Origin: Platanthera guangdongensis
Lineage: Eukaryota; Streptophyta; Magnoliopsida; Asparagales; Orchidaceae
Assembly: GCA_039583875.1 (NCBI GenBank)
Contig: CM077151.1
Span: 107,154,609-107,218,608, forward strand
DNA length: 64,000 nt
Direction of reading: 5' to 3'
A program made the translations under genes and the position numbers. The notes below the pieces were generated by a model. It was not told the origin of the DNA, made no database searches, and saw only the letters and a program-made list of their open reading frames with translations. Shown here piece after piece: positions 10,408 through 23,295 of the stretch. How positions within the stretch are numbered: the first letter of the stretch is position 1; every line of letters begins with the position of its first letter.

Positions 10408-12177
10408 TGAAAGTATCTAGTTTTCTACCTAAATCACCTAGAAGGGCGGGGGGTGAATAGGTGAGATATGTGTCTTTTGCGAAATAAAAATTTAGAGGGA
10501 TTAATATAGAATGATCAAGCACAATCCAGACGACACAAGGAATTATAGTGGTTTCCCAATCTTGGGTACGTGCACTCTCCACCTCACCAATCTAGCACCA
10601 CGGCTAGCCTGGGTTACTTCACTATATCTCGGATTAAACAATCCTACACCTCGGAGCAACGCTCCTACAACTCGGAGTAAACACAATCCTACAAACTCGA
10701 TCCCCCAAAGTGGGATCTACACACGGAAGAAAAATCTTCCAACAAGCTTGGAGACGAAGCTCTTATAAAAGTTCAAATAAGGTTTTACAACAACAATAAA
10801 AAAAACTTCACTTCAGATCTGAAATCTACAGAGTTCTTCCTTCTTGAAAACTGAATGCTCTGTGAAGAAGTTGAGGAAGAAGTCTTGAGAGATCATGATC
10901 TGAAATTATTTGGATTCTACACGAACAAGTGAATGAATAGAGAATCTTGAACATTGTGATCTGTCAAATCATTCTTCTGTCGAATCACTAGATTGAGAAC
11001 AAAGCTTCAGAGAAGAATGAAGATGACGTGTGCATCTTTTTCCCGATTTAGAGCTTACGGCGATTCAGAATTCTATTAAGATTAGGGTGAGCGAAATCTT
11101 GAGAAGACTTTATATAGGAAATCTTATAATGGTCTGAAAATCAATTAAGGAAAGATCAACCATATCAAATAAGAATCAAAGTTTGAAATCACATTTAGCT
11201 AGAAATCTGTTCGACTAATGAAGTTCCATTCGACGAATTGAAGCTTTGTTCGACGAAATAGAAGCTGCGTTCGACGAAATAGAAGCTGCGTTCGACAAAA
11301 TAGAAGCTACGTTTGATGAAAAAGAAGTTGTGTTTGACGAAATAGAACTTAGAAATTTTATTCAACTGCATTCTTCAAAAGGATTAGAATTCTTCGAAAA
11401 CAACATGTCTTTTTGAAAAACGGCATGTCCTTATTCGATAACGGCTTTGCACATAATTTCCTTGATCTGAATACTGATTTTTCGAAAGAAGATTTGGCTT
11501 TTCGAAAACATCTTGTCTTTCTCGAAAGATGAGTTTTATTCTTCGAAAACAGAATTCCTTTTTGGAAGAATGAAATTGGTTTTTCGAAAACATCTTCAGG
11601 ACATTTCGAAAAATAGAACTGTAACAGGTTTCGAAGAATTTTTCGAAAAGATTTTATGTTTCTCGAAAAGAACATTGCTTTTTTAAAAATGTACTTGGAC
11701 TTTTTGAAAAACATCTTCAGGTCATTTTTCGAAAAATAAGACTTAGAGGTTTTGCTAGAGTTTTCGAGAAGTCATGAAGTTTTCGAGAACATGTTCTTCT
11801 TTCTCGAAAAATTGACTTAGACTTTTCGAAAACACTTTCTCTTTTTCGAAAAATGTACTTATGAATTTTTAAGGAATTTTTTTCTGCTTTAACCAAGGAT
11901 CAACAACACTTCCTTTCTTCAATTCTGTAGTACTTGAAAATGAAGTGCATCCCAATAGAGAGGTTACATGTGAGCCAACACCATGGATCACACAATGAGG
12001 GATTAGATTTCATGGTTCTGTGTATGGCGATCCACTGTAAACTAACATTGGTTTACACTTAGAAATAGTGACCTGCAAGCATTAAACTAGATAAAGGCAT
12101 CAAATAAAAACTTAATTCATCTTAGTTTAATGGTGACTTCACACAAATCTAGGTTATTGTGGATACAATAACCAACA
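10408..12177 (-). repeat. 3' LTR of S2 (1770 bp)
   Basis: Minus strand TGTTGGTTATTG to ATACTTTCA. A TATA-like box on the minus strand lies at about 11108-11118 (CTATATAAAG). From 11225 to about 11350 there are imperfect 24-bp repeats built on TTCGACGAAATAGAAGCTGC, and from 11380 to 11860 a dense scatter of the palindrome TTTTCGAAAA and variants. It aligns throughout with 21042-22832 but has diverged clearly more than the LTR pairs of G3 or the gag-only element. Confidence 0.88.
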
Positions 12178-12192
12178 ATCTCCCCCTATTTG
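12178..12192 (-). promoter_or_regulatory. Polypurine tract of S2
   Basis: The minus strand reads CAAATAGGGGGAGAT directly before the 3' LTR start TGTTGG. Such tracts prime plus-strand DNA synthesis. Confidence 0.85.
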
Positions 12193-12369
12193 TAGAAGTC
12201 AGAACCCTCTACACTAAGGTGAATTATATAAAGATAATTAAATAATTAACTAACAAACACAATAGTAATTGCAATAATATAACATCAAAATTCAAAATTA
12301 TATATATAAGATTGTCCATAGAGGAATCCAGGTCCAAATTTTCTATACTAAGGCTAAAGACTCCACTCA

Positions 12370-14850
12370 TTTGAATTGATGTTGTTGCTGCCTTTCTTTC
12401 TTTTCTTGCTGCATCTTTTGATAGCTGTAAGGTTTAGGATAGTAGTTAGCAGGTTTGGGAGGAGCCTTGGGATTATTTCTGCCATATTCTCTGTCATAGA
12501 TTCTCTTCTTGGTCAAGGATTTTTCATACAAGTCCCGCTCCTAGGGATTGTAATGGCCATTCCTATCTTCATCATAATCTACCACCAGCTTTAAAGTCTC
12601 AAGAATGAGTGACTTGGAGGTTCGACTCCAAACTTTAGCAAATTCTTGTGCTTTTATTTTCTCAGCATCATGAGTTAGAATGGATCGGCTGGCTGAGGCA
12701 CCATCGCCATATTTCATTTTCTTAAGAACTGGAATTTTGGAAGGTTGATTTTGAGGCATCTCTGTTTTAGTCCAAACATAGGAGTACTCTGTAGGAGGGG
12801 CTTCATAATCTTCTAGTTTGGGAGAGAAGGTACGCATCTGGGCAGTTGGGTTAAGTTGAGGAGGTGGAGCTTCATGTTGATTGAGTGGAAAGTCTGGAAG
12901 TATTTCTTATGCATCCACACAGTGCTGTCATAAGTATGAAGCTTTACTTTATGAATTTGTTTCTGTACGTCTGTGCTTATCTCTTTCAGCTGAGCATCCC
13001 ACTGGTTTTCATCTCAATAATTTTCTTGTCAAGAACTTCTTTGACTTTGTCCTTCCCCTTTCTGGCTTCTATAGTAAGGGTTGATATGGTATCTTCTTTG
13101 AATGTTCCAACTTCTTCACACATCTTGAAGTTGTGTTCTTGAGTTTTCTTCTCCTGTAAGATCTGATTATTGGCTAGAGTGACTCATTGATCCATTGCTT
13201 GACCAATACTAGTGATAGTATGGTCTATGGCCTTTCCACCAATTTGCAGCAGTCTCTTAAACTCATCATTATTGTGTTGGATTTCAGCAAAGCCCCTGCT
13301 CATCTCTTTCTCTAGAGCAGTGACTTTGTTAGTAACTTCCTTGAGAGACTTGTCAAAGTACTCTCATTGTTCAGTCAGCATTGATTCAATTTTACCAAAT
13401 AGGGTATCATCAGGAATAGTAGCAGTAGGAGGAGGTGGAGGAGGAAGGGAAGGGACTAACGATGGTGTTATGTCTTCAAATTCAACTGTACTCTTGGCTC
13501 TTTTAAAGGATGTTATCTCATCCCCTTCCTCTCCAAGAATGGTAGGGATAGAGAAATTTAAATTCCTCATTAGAGGTGTTACAGGCTCTGGAGTAATCTC
13601 TTCTTCATCAGTTAACAAAATTACATTCTCCCCCTCAATATGTTCTTGGGGTTGTGAGTCTTCTGGTTCCTCTTTTGGATGACTTTCTTCTGAGATTTCT
13701 ACAAGAGACTTTGCAGTAGTCTTTTCAGGAGATATGAACAAAGGGTCATCTGAGTTGAGTTCCTCTATCATCTTATTTATGGCCTCTGTAGTAGATAGTA
13801 TATTGATTTGGTTAGGGGACGAGTGAACATCCATACCTGACCCATCATCCTGTACAGGGTGCTTTGCTCATCATTAGACTGAGCTTGACCTTCTTTTTCC
13901 ATTTCCACATGATCATCAACAACTTTCTCATGAACATGGGTTGTAGGAACATCTGTGAGAACTTCTATTTCTGGAACTTCTGCATGTTGTACATCTTCTT
14001 GAATTAAAGGAGCAAGATCCCCCTCAGCAGCTGCACCAGATGTGCCAGCTGTATTAGTGACAGGAGGAGATGGGATCATGTCCTCATCATCAAAGAAAAT
14101 CCTTGGGGCTTCTGGAGCATCTCTTAGCTTCTGAATTCTTATGTCCCATCTGTTTATCAAGGCTAGTGTGTCTTTCTTCAAGTGAGGAATATACCCACAT
14201 TTAGACATATCAAAATTTCTGGGTGGACTTGGTTGATATATAATGTGATGATCCTGACATAATTTGTTGTTTTGATAGATCACTTAATCTTCTCAAATAT
14301 CATTTGCCCACATTGGAATTTTTGCGAAAGATTATTGTTGTCATCATATCGAAGAAATCTGTGGAAATGTATCCAATGGAATGAGTTGTGCAGAGAAGGA
14401 CCTTGCCAAGTATGTCATCAAGAATCTTGCTTTCAGCATTCATTTTTGGTCATCGAATGGAATTGGTGGATTCAGGGAGACTAAAGAAAGACATGGCCCT
14501 GGAATAATCAGGTTCTTCAAAGTAATCTTCCTCGTCGATAACTGGCAATTTTAGAAGCTCTGTTACTGAAGTCGACTTCATTTTAATCTTCACATCTCTG
14601 ACGGATGTCTTAAATACCTTCCCATTTCGCTTAAGCTTGGCGTTTTAGAAAAACTATTCAATGTCTGAAAGGTGTACCTTGCATGGTTACTCTAGAATGA
14701 ATGAAAGACCGGCGAATTCAAGAAAGATTATGACGTTGTAGAAATTGTCAGAGAGTTCGGCGATTCCAGCAAGAACAAACTCACTTCCAAACCCTATCTT
14801 AACTGCAGGAGCCATGGATGGTGGAAATTTAAGGGTTTCTAACTGGCGGG
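12370..14850 (-). pseudogene. Post-pol accessory (env-like) frame of S2, decayed
   Basis: Three main minus-strand frames (14283-13777, 13834-13364, 12837-12541) belong to one broken gene that continues upstream in pieces to about 14850 and ends near 12370. The protein is acidic and low in hydrophobic segments. It starts with a folded-looking part (KDTLALINRWDIRIQKLRD), passes a Pro/Glu-rich middle (EESHPKEEPEDSQPQE), and ends in a basic, Tyr/Pro/Gln-rich tail like that of S1. SIRE elements are known for a frame in this position whose function is unproven. I see no signal peptide or clear membrane anchor, so env-like is a label of position only. Confidence 0.6.
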
Positions 14851-14914
14851 TGAGAAGCAAAGGAGTTTTCCATTGGATTCAAATCGGTGGAACTGAAGCG
14901 GCGGAAAGAAATCA

Positions 14915-15375
14915 GCGTTCTTCGAAAAGTCTTTTTCGAAATGAAGTGCTGGATTTTCTATGGACTGTCCTATATCTATATATATTAAATTAAGAATTTT
15001 GACAGTATATGGACATGTGTACCTGGAAAGACGGTTCAACTTCTTCAACAATTTTGGGAAGGACGGTTCGACGTTTGTCGAAAGGAATACTTCATTTTGC
15101 GAAAGGGGTATGAGATTTTTTGAAAAGAGAAAATAATTTTTCGAAAACTCCTAATGTTTTCCGAAAAGGGCCAGTGATTTTTCGAAAAATCCGTAGAGTT
15201 TTTCCAAAAATCCATGTTCTTTTCGAGAAATAGAGGTCCTCTTCAAAAAATTCAATTCCTTTTCGAGAAAGCTCAGTGCCTTTTCGAGAAGCAATGGTTC
15301 TTTTCAAAAATGCAAGTCCTTTTTCGAGAAGTCCAAGTCTTTTCGAAAAATAAAGAAGACTTTTCAGAGAAATCA
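14915..15375. repeat. TTTTCGAAAA palindrome cluster inside S2 (between pol and accessory frame)
   Basis: A dense run of TTTTCGAAAA-like and TTTTCGAGAA-like words, the same motif that fills both S2 LTRs. The 122-residue frame at 15092-15460 minus is a translation of this repeat (FSKR/FEK/FRK pattern) and not a credible protein. Confidence 0.75.
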
Positions 15376-15494
15376 ATTTCTGAACTTGATCTTTCCGGTC
15401 TATTGCCTGAGTGAGAATTCCTTTGGCATTCTCTAAGTGGCTGATGCTGATTTTCCTCATGACTTATATTAAACTTTTCAGGAGTCCATGTTAA

Positions 15495-16990
15495 GCATCC
15501 CAAGTTATATTTTGAATAACGAGAACTTGCTCTCATCCAGCAGCTTCGTGAAAATATCTGCAACTTGCCTATCTGTGAGAACATACTGAAGGTTGATGTC
15601 CCCATTATCCACATGCTCTCGAATGAAGTGGTATCTCAATTCGATATGCTTTGTCCGGCTGTGAGAGACTGGATTGTTGGCGATTGCTATAGCGCTGGAG
15701 GAGTCATAGAACTTGGTAATTTCCCCGAACTTCAAGTTATAGTCTTACAACTGATTCTTGATCCATAGAAGTTGTGCGCAGCAACTACCTGTAGAAATAT
15801 ATTCTGACTCGGCGGTTGACATTGCAACATAATTCTGCTTCTTGCTACTCTAAGAAATGCATCTTCTTCCGAGGAATTGGCAAGTCCCGTAAGTGCTCTT
15901 TCTATCATCTTTGCTACCTCCAAAATCTGCATCTGAAAATCCAATTAGTTCTTTATCATTATTTCTTGGGTACTATAAGCTAAGATTTTGTGTACCCTTA
16001 AGGTATCTTAAAATCCGCTTTGCATCAGAGTAGTTAGATTCCTTGGAGTTCACCTGATATCTAGCATACACACATGTTTAAAACATTATGTCAGGCCTGC
16101 TAGCAGTAAGGTAGAGCAAGGATCCAATTATGCTCGAGTACTTGGTTTCATCGAAATGTTTCCCTTTCTCATCCTTGTCCAGAGACATAGCTGAACCCAT
16201 TGGAGTCCTCAAAGAGGTTGCATTCTCCATTCTGAATTTCTTAATCAACTCCTTGGCGAACATCATCTGAGAGATGAAAATTCCATCTTCAGATTGTTCC
16301 ACCCGAAGTCCTAATAAATACTTCAGCTCACCCATACTGCTCATTTCAAACTTCCCTTGCATAAGTTTGTAAAACTTCTTGCAAAGGTTGTCGTCAGTAG
16401 AGCCAAAAATAATGTCATCGATATAGATTTGCACTAGCAAAATCTTGCCTTTTACTTCCCTAAAAAAATAATGTCTTATCTATCTTTCCCCTTTGTGCAC
16501 TTGTTCTCAATAAGAAAGTTAGATAGAGTTTCATACCGAGCTCGTGGATCTTGTTTTAAAGTGTACATTGCTTTAAATAATAAGTAAACATGATTAGGAT
16601 CGTTAGAATCAACAAAATCTGGGGGTTGTTCAATGTATACTTCCTCCTTTATATCACCATTGAGGTAGGCCGACTTCACGTCCATTTGATAGAAAGTAAA
16701 GCAAATAAAGGCAGCATATGTGAGGAACAACCTGATTGCTTCGAGTCTTGCCACTGGAGCATAGGTCTGATCAAAATCAATCCCTTTTTCCTGTCTGTAT
16801 CCTTTAGCAACGAGTTTGGCTATATTTTTGATGATGGTTCCATCTTCATCCATCTTGTTCCTATAGACCCACTTTGTTCCAATCCCATTCTTGCCTTTGG
16901 GACTTGGTACAAGTTTCCAGACTTGGCAGTGTTTGAACTGATTTAGTTCTTCTTACATTGCAACTATCCATGATACGTCTTTGTTTGATT
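15495..16990 (-). pseudogene. S2 reverse transcriptase and RNase H, decayed
   Basis: On the minus strand, 16853-16476 carries the RT fingers/palm ([20 protein letters not shown], then [20 protein letters not shown]). A frameshift near 16450 follows, then 16440-16078 with the catalytic YIDDIIFGS (YIDD codons at 16414-16425) and the connection LKYLLGLRVEQSEDGIFISQ. RNase H follows through about 15500, with SDADFGGSKDDRKSTYGTCQ and the terminal TKHIELRYHFIREHVDNGDI. Stops after PDIMF and near 15736 break it. Catalytic residues are mostly still visible, so the family assignment is firm even though the gene is dead. Confidence 0.9.
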
Positions 16991-17279
16991 CTTTGAATTT
17001 CTTTGGTTCAACCTGCGAGAGGAAACTCAAATGCAAATTTTCATTAGTTTTACATCTTCGAGTTCTTACACCTGCATGAGGATCTCCTATGATCTAATCA
17101 ACAGGGTGATCCCTCATATATCTGAGCTCTAGATTTCTTGCATCGGGAGCTTCCACTATTTCTGGAGTTACTTCTTCCACTTGGATAACATATTCATCTT
17201 GTTGATCGTCTTCTCCAATTGAGACTGGAGGAGTGATCTTGGTGAACTTTGGAGCACTTTCTTCAACTGTCTAATCCAA

Positions 17280-18250
17280 GCTTAATTCTTTCAGCTTTCA
17301 ACCTGTATCTTAAACAAAAACACTAGAAGAGCTGCTATAGGCAAGCTCGTCTCATCAAATACAACATTAATCGACTCTTCTACCGCCATAGTTTTCTTAT
17401 TAAAGATTCTGTAAGCCTTACTATGACTACTATAACCTAAGAAAATACCTTCAAAGCATTTTTCTCCAAACTTTGTACGATGATTTATCTTATTATCAAG
17501 TATAGAGCATTTACAACCAAAGATTCTGAAGTAGGACACAATCGGTCTCCTGCCTTTTCGTAGCTCATAGGGAGTCTTACAATCATTCTTGTTGATAAAC
17601 ACTCTGTTTTGCAAATTACAAGCTGTATTGACGGACTCAGCTCAGAAGTACTCTAGTAGAGAGGAGTCATTCAACATTGTAGTACATGATTCAATGAGTG
17701 GTCTATTCCTTTTCTCTGCAACTCCTTTTTATTATGCAGTGTGCGGGGAGGAAAACTCATGAAAGATATCCAGACCTCCACAAAATTCTGTCATGGCGCA
17801 AGATTCAAATTTTGTTTCGTGGTCACTTCTGATTCTGACCACTGAGTAATTTAATTCATTTTGGATTTGCCTGACAAAGTTAGTGAACACATCAAAGATA
17901 TCTGACTTTCATTTCAGAAAGAACACCCAAGTAAAATGAGAGTGGTGATCAATAATTACCAGTGCATATGACTTACCTCCTATGCTACGAACTTGCATTG
18001 GACCGAATAAGTCCATATGTAGTAAATACAAACACCTTGAGGAATCTTTATCGGGAATGCCCTTAAAGGTAGCCCTTGTCTGCTTGCCCATTTGGCATGT
18101 GTGACATGGACTCTCTTTAATGCACTTAATAGTAGGTGCGTCACGTACTAAGTCTTGGGAAAATAGCATATTGATGGTTTTGAAATTTATTTGTGCAAGT
18201 CTCTTATGTCATTGATCACAAAGAGATGCATTATCTTTAGCAACAAAACA
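17280..18250 (-). pseudogene. S2 integrase, decayed
   Basis: The pre-integrase zinc region keeps CHTCQMGKQ near 18090. The catalytic core keeps its first Asp in HMDLFGPM near 18010, the second in a degenerate RSDHETKFE near 17830, and the Glu in GVAEKRNR near 17720. The C-terminal region FRIFGCKCSILDNKINHRTK (17614-17291 frame) is the conserved copia tail. Several stops interrupt the frame (near 17905 and 17740). Confidence 0.85.
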
Positions 18251-18254
18251 TACT

Positions 18255-18660
18255 GGGGTAGAAGTGTCTAAACATAGGAATTAATACAAAATATATTTCT
18301 ACAACCTGTGAATGTTAATATCTACTCCATAGTAGAGGCCGACTTTATTAGGAACTGATCTTTAGAGAATGTAACAATGAAGCCTTTATCACATAATTGA
18401 CTTATGCTAATTAGATTATGTTCTAATCCTTTCACATAGTCCACATCAGTGAATGAGACCATACCGTTAGAAATTATACCGTAGCCTTTTGTAATTCCTC
18501 AGTCAGAGCCGCCAAAGATAACCTTTGGACCATCTTTGACTGGATTATAATGTTTAAGTAGGCTTCTTTTCCCAATCATATGCCGAGAGCATCCACTATC
18601 CAAATACAAGATAGGCGTTTTGTTGTCCTTTGGACATACTAGCAAAAATAGGATTAGTTT
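18255..18660 (-). pseudogene. S2 aspartic protease, decayed
   Basis: The minus strand encodes YLDSGCSRHM (about 18586-18615), the Asp-Ser-Gly active site of copia proteases, followed by VIFGGSD, a stop, and the conserved LEHNLISISQLCDKG near 18400-18450. One stop interrupts the domain. Confidence 0.8.
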
Positions 18661-18749
18661 ACCTTAGGAACCCAAACGTATTTGGGTCCTTGGTTATTTG
18701 TTAGAATACTCCCCCTAGGAGTGTTAACACTACGAGTGGTCTGCCTCCT

Positions 18750-20960
18750 ATGATTAACTAGAGGAGTTTTATAGTTTCTGGGATTAAACTAACAATCCAT
18801 AACAAAGTGACCAACTTCGCCGCAACACCAACAGTCAAACATGTTGTAGCTTTTCCAAGTCTCCTGCTTGACCTTTTGAACGTGTGATCTTGTAGGGGCG
18901 ACGTATCTGGAGGAAGGGGCCCCATGATGATAGCACTCATAGGGATTTTGCACCTACATTTCCTTAGGTATAACTAGTTTGGCCTTAGGTTCCTTCTTAA
19001 TATTATGGCCCTGAACGTATGGACCATAGTATTGCATTTGTATTTCCTCATAAGGTGCCTTGAACGTACTTTCACCATAGTTCCGGGTTCGAGTCCATCC
19101 TTGGTACCGTGACTTTGGCTCTACATAAGTAGGCCTCCTAAAATGACCGTAGGATGAATCAAAATCAAACACGTGTGTTGGGAATATGACCTTCTTAAAC
19201 AAAGTTTGATCTAGAGGAGACTTCCCCTTCTCTTTCGCTAAAGCTTTCTTAGCAGCCTTATTTCTTCTTGAGCTTTATTCCTCCTAGAGGATTTACTAGG
19301 AGCAACCTCATGGCCTAAGCCAGCTCCTTTAGCCTGAGCAGAGAATTCGACAATAAATGGAAGGACTGTCTTGGGCTTGGAGAAATTTTCAACAAGTTTC
19401 TTTTCAGCGGCAAGTTGTTCTTCCAACTTCTCGATGATTTTCTCTTTAGGGTTTAGGTGCTCGAGATCTTTGTTGTATTCTTTGATCGCGGCATCGAATT
19501 CCTTTCTGAGTGAGTCCATCCTTGTGACTTCCTCCCTCAGTGTGCTCTCCTCAGCCTAAATTGATTTTATTTCCTTGGCCTTGATTTTAACAACTTTTCT
19601 ACATCGGTCATAGACCTTGATTAGCTCTTTATATTGACCCATGAGTTCTGATTCATCATCAAAGTAACAATCGTCATGGTCATCGTTAGGAACATCAGAT
19701 TCAGAAAGAATAGTATGAGAATTTACCTCCCCATTAAATTGGGGGACAATTTCTTCATCATCGGAGTGAGCCATGAGCCCGAAGTAGGCTTCTTCATCCT
19801 CACTTACTCAGACGAGTCAGAGTCACTGAGATTCTTCCACTTCTTTGCTATGAAGCTCTTCTCCTTCTTTTTCTCTGGGAGAACTTGTGCTCTTCTCTTC
19901 TTGCACCCTCCTTCTTCTTGTGAGGTTAGTCAGCGATCACATGACCTGTCTTGTTACAATAGTAACACACAATGTCAGTAGAATAATGTTTGTTCGGTTT
20001 GGATTTATACCTGTCAGATGTGTGATTTTTCTTTTGATAATCACCGCCGTGTCGTGATCTTCTGAATGAGGAATCATTTCCTCTCATCCGTTTCTTCTTA
20101 TTAACAAACTTCTTGAATTGTCTAGAGAGAAGAGAAAACTCTCCATCAGATAACTTTGAGCCCGAGGTGCTTGGCTCTGAGTCTTCTTCTTCTTCTTCTT
20201 CACTTTCTTCCTGAATGGGAGCAGGATATGCTGCTTTAGCCTTTCTTGAGCTGTTTGCCTTCAGTGCAACAGACTTCTCTCTTCATGAAGATCTGCTGCC
20301 CTCTTCTTCAGCCTTTCTTGTGTTGATTTGAAGCTCATAGGACATAAGATTTCCGAAGAGGTTCTGGGACTCAGTTTCAACCAGTCTCCCGAACTCCCTG
20401 ATGGCATAAATCTTGTTGTCCCATTCCTTGGTTAAGGATCTTATGAACTTGTCATTTAGTTCTCCGTTTGTGAAAACTCGGCCGTAGCTCTTCTGGCCAT
20501 TGACGATCTTGAAGAAGTTTTAAAAAGTATCAGATATTGTGTCCTTGGGGCCTTGCTTGAAGGCCTCATACTTCTGGTTCAGAAGCGATCTTCTTTCATC
20601 CCCTATTTCTTCGGTACCTTCCATCAAAATAACCAAGGACTGCCACATTTCCTTAGCAGATTGGCACTGAATGAGGTTCTGCAATATGGAGTCATCGACT
20701 GCGCTTGCGATAATATTTTTAGCTATCTTGTCTAGAGAGACAAGTGCAATCTCATCTTTGTCGAGATCCATTAGCCTCTTTGGTACCTTTCTAGTAGGAT
20801 CAATAGTTGAGGTCGTCATGGTAACATAGGGGCCTTCTTCCATTATCGTGAAGATGCGAGGATCAATAGCCTCCATGAAGAATCTTATTCTCTCTTTCCA
20901 CATGGGAAAGTTAGTCTATGTGCACACCAGAAGCTTTCCAAAATCCTTGGATCTTACCAT
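18750..20960 (-). pseudogene. S2 gag, decayed (UBN2-type with two zinc knuckles)
   Basis: Starts near 20903 with MWKERIRFFMEAIDPRIF and the UBN2 capsid-like core (SAKEMWQSLVILMEGTEEIG; about 20903-20520), then shifts frame. A first CCHC-like knuckle CYYCNKTGHVIAD near 19915-19970 has a stop where the last Cys belongs. A Lys/Glu-rich coiled-coil stretch follows (LEEQLAAEKKLVENFSKPK; 19519-19238). A second, complete knuckle CWCCGEVGHFVMDC lies near 18795-18840. Gag packages the element RNA in cytoplasmic particles; this copy cannot. Confidence 0.8.
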
Positions 20961-21025
20961 GCTTGATTATCTCAAAGACAATTAGCAGTAGATCTGTTCA
21001 AGGTGTGAACCTTTTGAGAACAACC

Positions 21026-21041
21026 TCCCTCTGATACCAAT
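21026..21041 (-). promoter_or_regulatory. Primer binding site of S2
   Basis: The minus strand reads TTGGTATCAGAGGGAGG right after the LTR end ATACTTTCA. The core TGGTATCAGAG matches initiator Met tRNA. Confidence 0.85.
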
Positions 21042-22832
21042 TGAAAGTATCTAGTTGTCTACCTAAATCACATAGGGGGGGGGGGGTGAATAGGTGAGAT
21101 ATGCATCTTTTGCGGAAAAAAATTTAGAGGGATTAACACAGAATGATCAAGCACAATCCAGTCGACACAAGGAATTATAGTGGTTCCCCAATCTTGGGTA
21201 CGTCCACTCTCCACCTCACCAATCTAGAACCACGCCTAGACTTGGCTACTTCACTATATCTCGGATTAAACAATCCTACAACTCAGAGAAATGCTCCTAC
21301 AACTCAGAGTAAACACTCTCCTACAAAGTCGAACCCCCAAAACGGGATCTACACTCTGAAGAAAAATCTTCCTACAAGCTCAGAGACGAAGCTCCTACAA
21401 AAGTTGAAATAAGGTTTTACAACAATAATGAAAAAAACTTCACTTTAGATCTGGAATCTACAGAGTTCTTCCTTCTTAAAAACTGCATGCTTTGTGAAGA
21501 AGTTGAGGAAGAAGTCTTGAGAGAACACGATCTGAAATTCTTTGGATTTGACACGATCAAGTTAATGAATAGAGAATCTTGAATCTTATGATCTGTCAAA
21601 TCTTTCTTCTGTCGAATCGCTGGATTGAGAACAAAGCTTGAGAGAAGAACGAAGATGGCATGTGCGGCTTTTTCTCGATCTAGAGCTTGCGACAATTCAG
21701 ACTTCTATTAAGATTATGGTGAGAGAAATCTTGAGAAGACTTTATATAAGAAATCTTCTAACGGTCTGAAAAATCAATGAAGGAAAGATCAATCATATCA
21801 AATAAGAATCGAAGTTTGAAATCCCATTCGGCTAGAAATCTGTTCTATAAATGAAGTTGCGTTCGACGAATTGAAGCTTTGTTCGATGAAATTGAAGCTG
21901 CATTCGACGAAATAGAAGCTGCGTTCGATGAAATAGAAGCTGCGTTTGATGAAATAGAGGCTGCGTTCGACAAAATAGAAGCTGTGTTTGACGAAATAGA
22001 ACTTGGAAATTTTCTTCAATTGCATTCTTCGAAAGGATTAGAATTCTTCGAAAACAACGTATTTTTTTGAATAACGGCATGGCCTTATTCAAAATGGCTT
22101 TGCGCAGAATTACCTTGATCTGAATACGGATTATTCGAAAGAAGATTTGGCTTTTCAAAAACATCTTGTTTTTCTCGAAAGATGAGTTTCATTCTTCGAA
22201 AACAGAATTCCTTTTTCGAAGAATGAAATTGGTTTTTTGAAAACATCTTCAGGGCACTTCGAAAAATAGAAGTATAACAGGTTTCGAAGAATTTTTCGAA
22301 AAGATTTTATGTTTCTCGAAAAGAACATTGCTTTTCGAAAAAAGTACTTTGACTTTTCAAAAAACATCTTCAGAGCATTTTTCGAAAAATAGGACTTAGT
22401 GGTTTTGTGAGAATTTTCGAGAAGTCATGAAATTTTCAAGAGCTGTTCTTCTTTCTCGAAAAATCGACTTAGACTTTACGAAAACACTTTCTGTTTTTCG
22501 AAAAATTTACTTATGAATTTTTAAGAAAAATTTTCTTTTCTGCTTTAACCAAGGATCAACAACACTTCCTTTCTTCAATTCTGTAGTACTTGAAAATGAA
22601 GTGCATCCCAATAGAGAGGTTACACGTGAGTCAACACCATTGATCACACATTGAGGGATTACATTGCATAGTCCTATGTTTGGTGAATCACTGTAAATTA
22701 ATATTGGTCTACACTTAGCAATAGTGACATGCAAGCAATAAACTAGACAAAGGCATCAAACACAAACTTAATTCATTTTAGTTTCAGGGTGACTTCACAC
22801 AAATCTAGGTTATGCGGATACAATACACAACA
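21042..22832 (-). repeat. 5' LTR of S2 (1791 bp)
   Basis: Minus strand TGTTGTGTATTG to ATACTTTCA. A minus-strand TATA box (TTATATAAAG) lies near 21738-21748. 21855-22005 holds about six 24-bp units of TTCGA(C/T)GAAATAGAAGCTGCG; these read as FDEIEAAFDEIEAA on the plus strand by chance. 22020-22500 is filled with TTTTCGAAAA palindromes. A 13-base G run lies near 21077. A 1.1 kb part from 21725 on is repeated at 27180-28288. Confidence 0.88.
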
Positions 22833-23038
22833 GTTTTCATCTTGTTTTTCACCTTTCTGGGAGGAAATCTTGTTAGCTGAAAAAGTACGAAATATTCGGT
22901 TGTATCTCGATCAAGTGCTGAAGTTCAATATAGAAACATGTTCTCAACCACTTACGAGTTGAAATGATTGTGTGCCCTTATGCTTAACTCAAGAGAGGTA
23001 TATGATCATCCCTTATCGATGTTTTGTGACAACAAAGC

Positions 23039-23086
<48 letters not shown>

Positions 23087-23295
23087 AAGATTCCAGTTTT
23101 CATGAAAGTACAAAACACATTGAAGTTGACTGCCACTTCATCAGAGAAGAAATATTGAAGAATCAAATCTACACTCCATTTGTCACTTCTAACAAAGAAC
23201 TTGCAGATATCTTTATCAAACAGTTTTCGCTTCTCTTTCAGATGTTTATAATAAGCTGAGAATGACTGACATATATGCTCCAGCTTATGGGGGAG
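22833..23295 (+). pseudogene. C1: C-terminal RNase H fragment (copy A)
   Basis: Continues the RNase H cut at 10407. Recognisable parts are MFCDNKAT near 23020-23040 and FHESTKHIEVDCHFIREEIL near 23097-23157, then ELADIFIKQF near 23200. These are the conserved closing motifs of copia RNase H. A TA microsatellite replaces the residues between them. The end runs into a polypurine tract (ATGGGGGAG) and the C1 LTR. Confidence 0.85.
23042..23084. repeat. (TA)n microsatellite inside C1 RNase H, copy A (43 bp)
   Basis: A pure TA run between the DNKAT and FHES motifs. Copy B has 63 bp at the same place. The YIYIYI reading frames around it are artefacts. Confidence 0.95.

Larger units (their letters stand above)
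10408..22832 (-). mobile_element. S2: SIRE/Maximus-like copia element, complete but decayed, minus strand
   Basis: Both LTRs (10408-12177 and 21042-22832), primer site, polypurine tract and all coding domains are present in copia order on the minus strand: gag, protease, integrase, reverse transcriptase, RNase H, then an accessory frame. Flanks are GTTTG (10403-10407) and GTTTT (22833-22837), a target repeat with one change. It sits in the RNase H of C1. All frames carry stops or frameshifts. Its length (12.4 kb), 1.8 kb LTRs and post-pol frame fit the SIRE/Maximus lineage. Confidence 0.9.

Noticed and set aside
21879..22070. Repeat protein FDEIEAAFDEIEAA (also at 27334)
   Set aside because: It is the translation of 24-bp repeats in the S2 LTR on the strand opposite to the element, with no start context and no conservation beyond the repeat.
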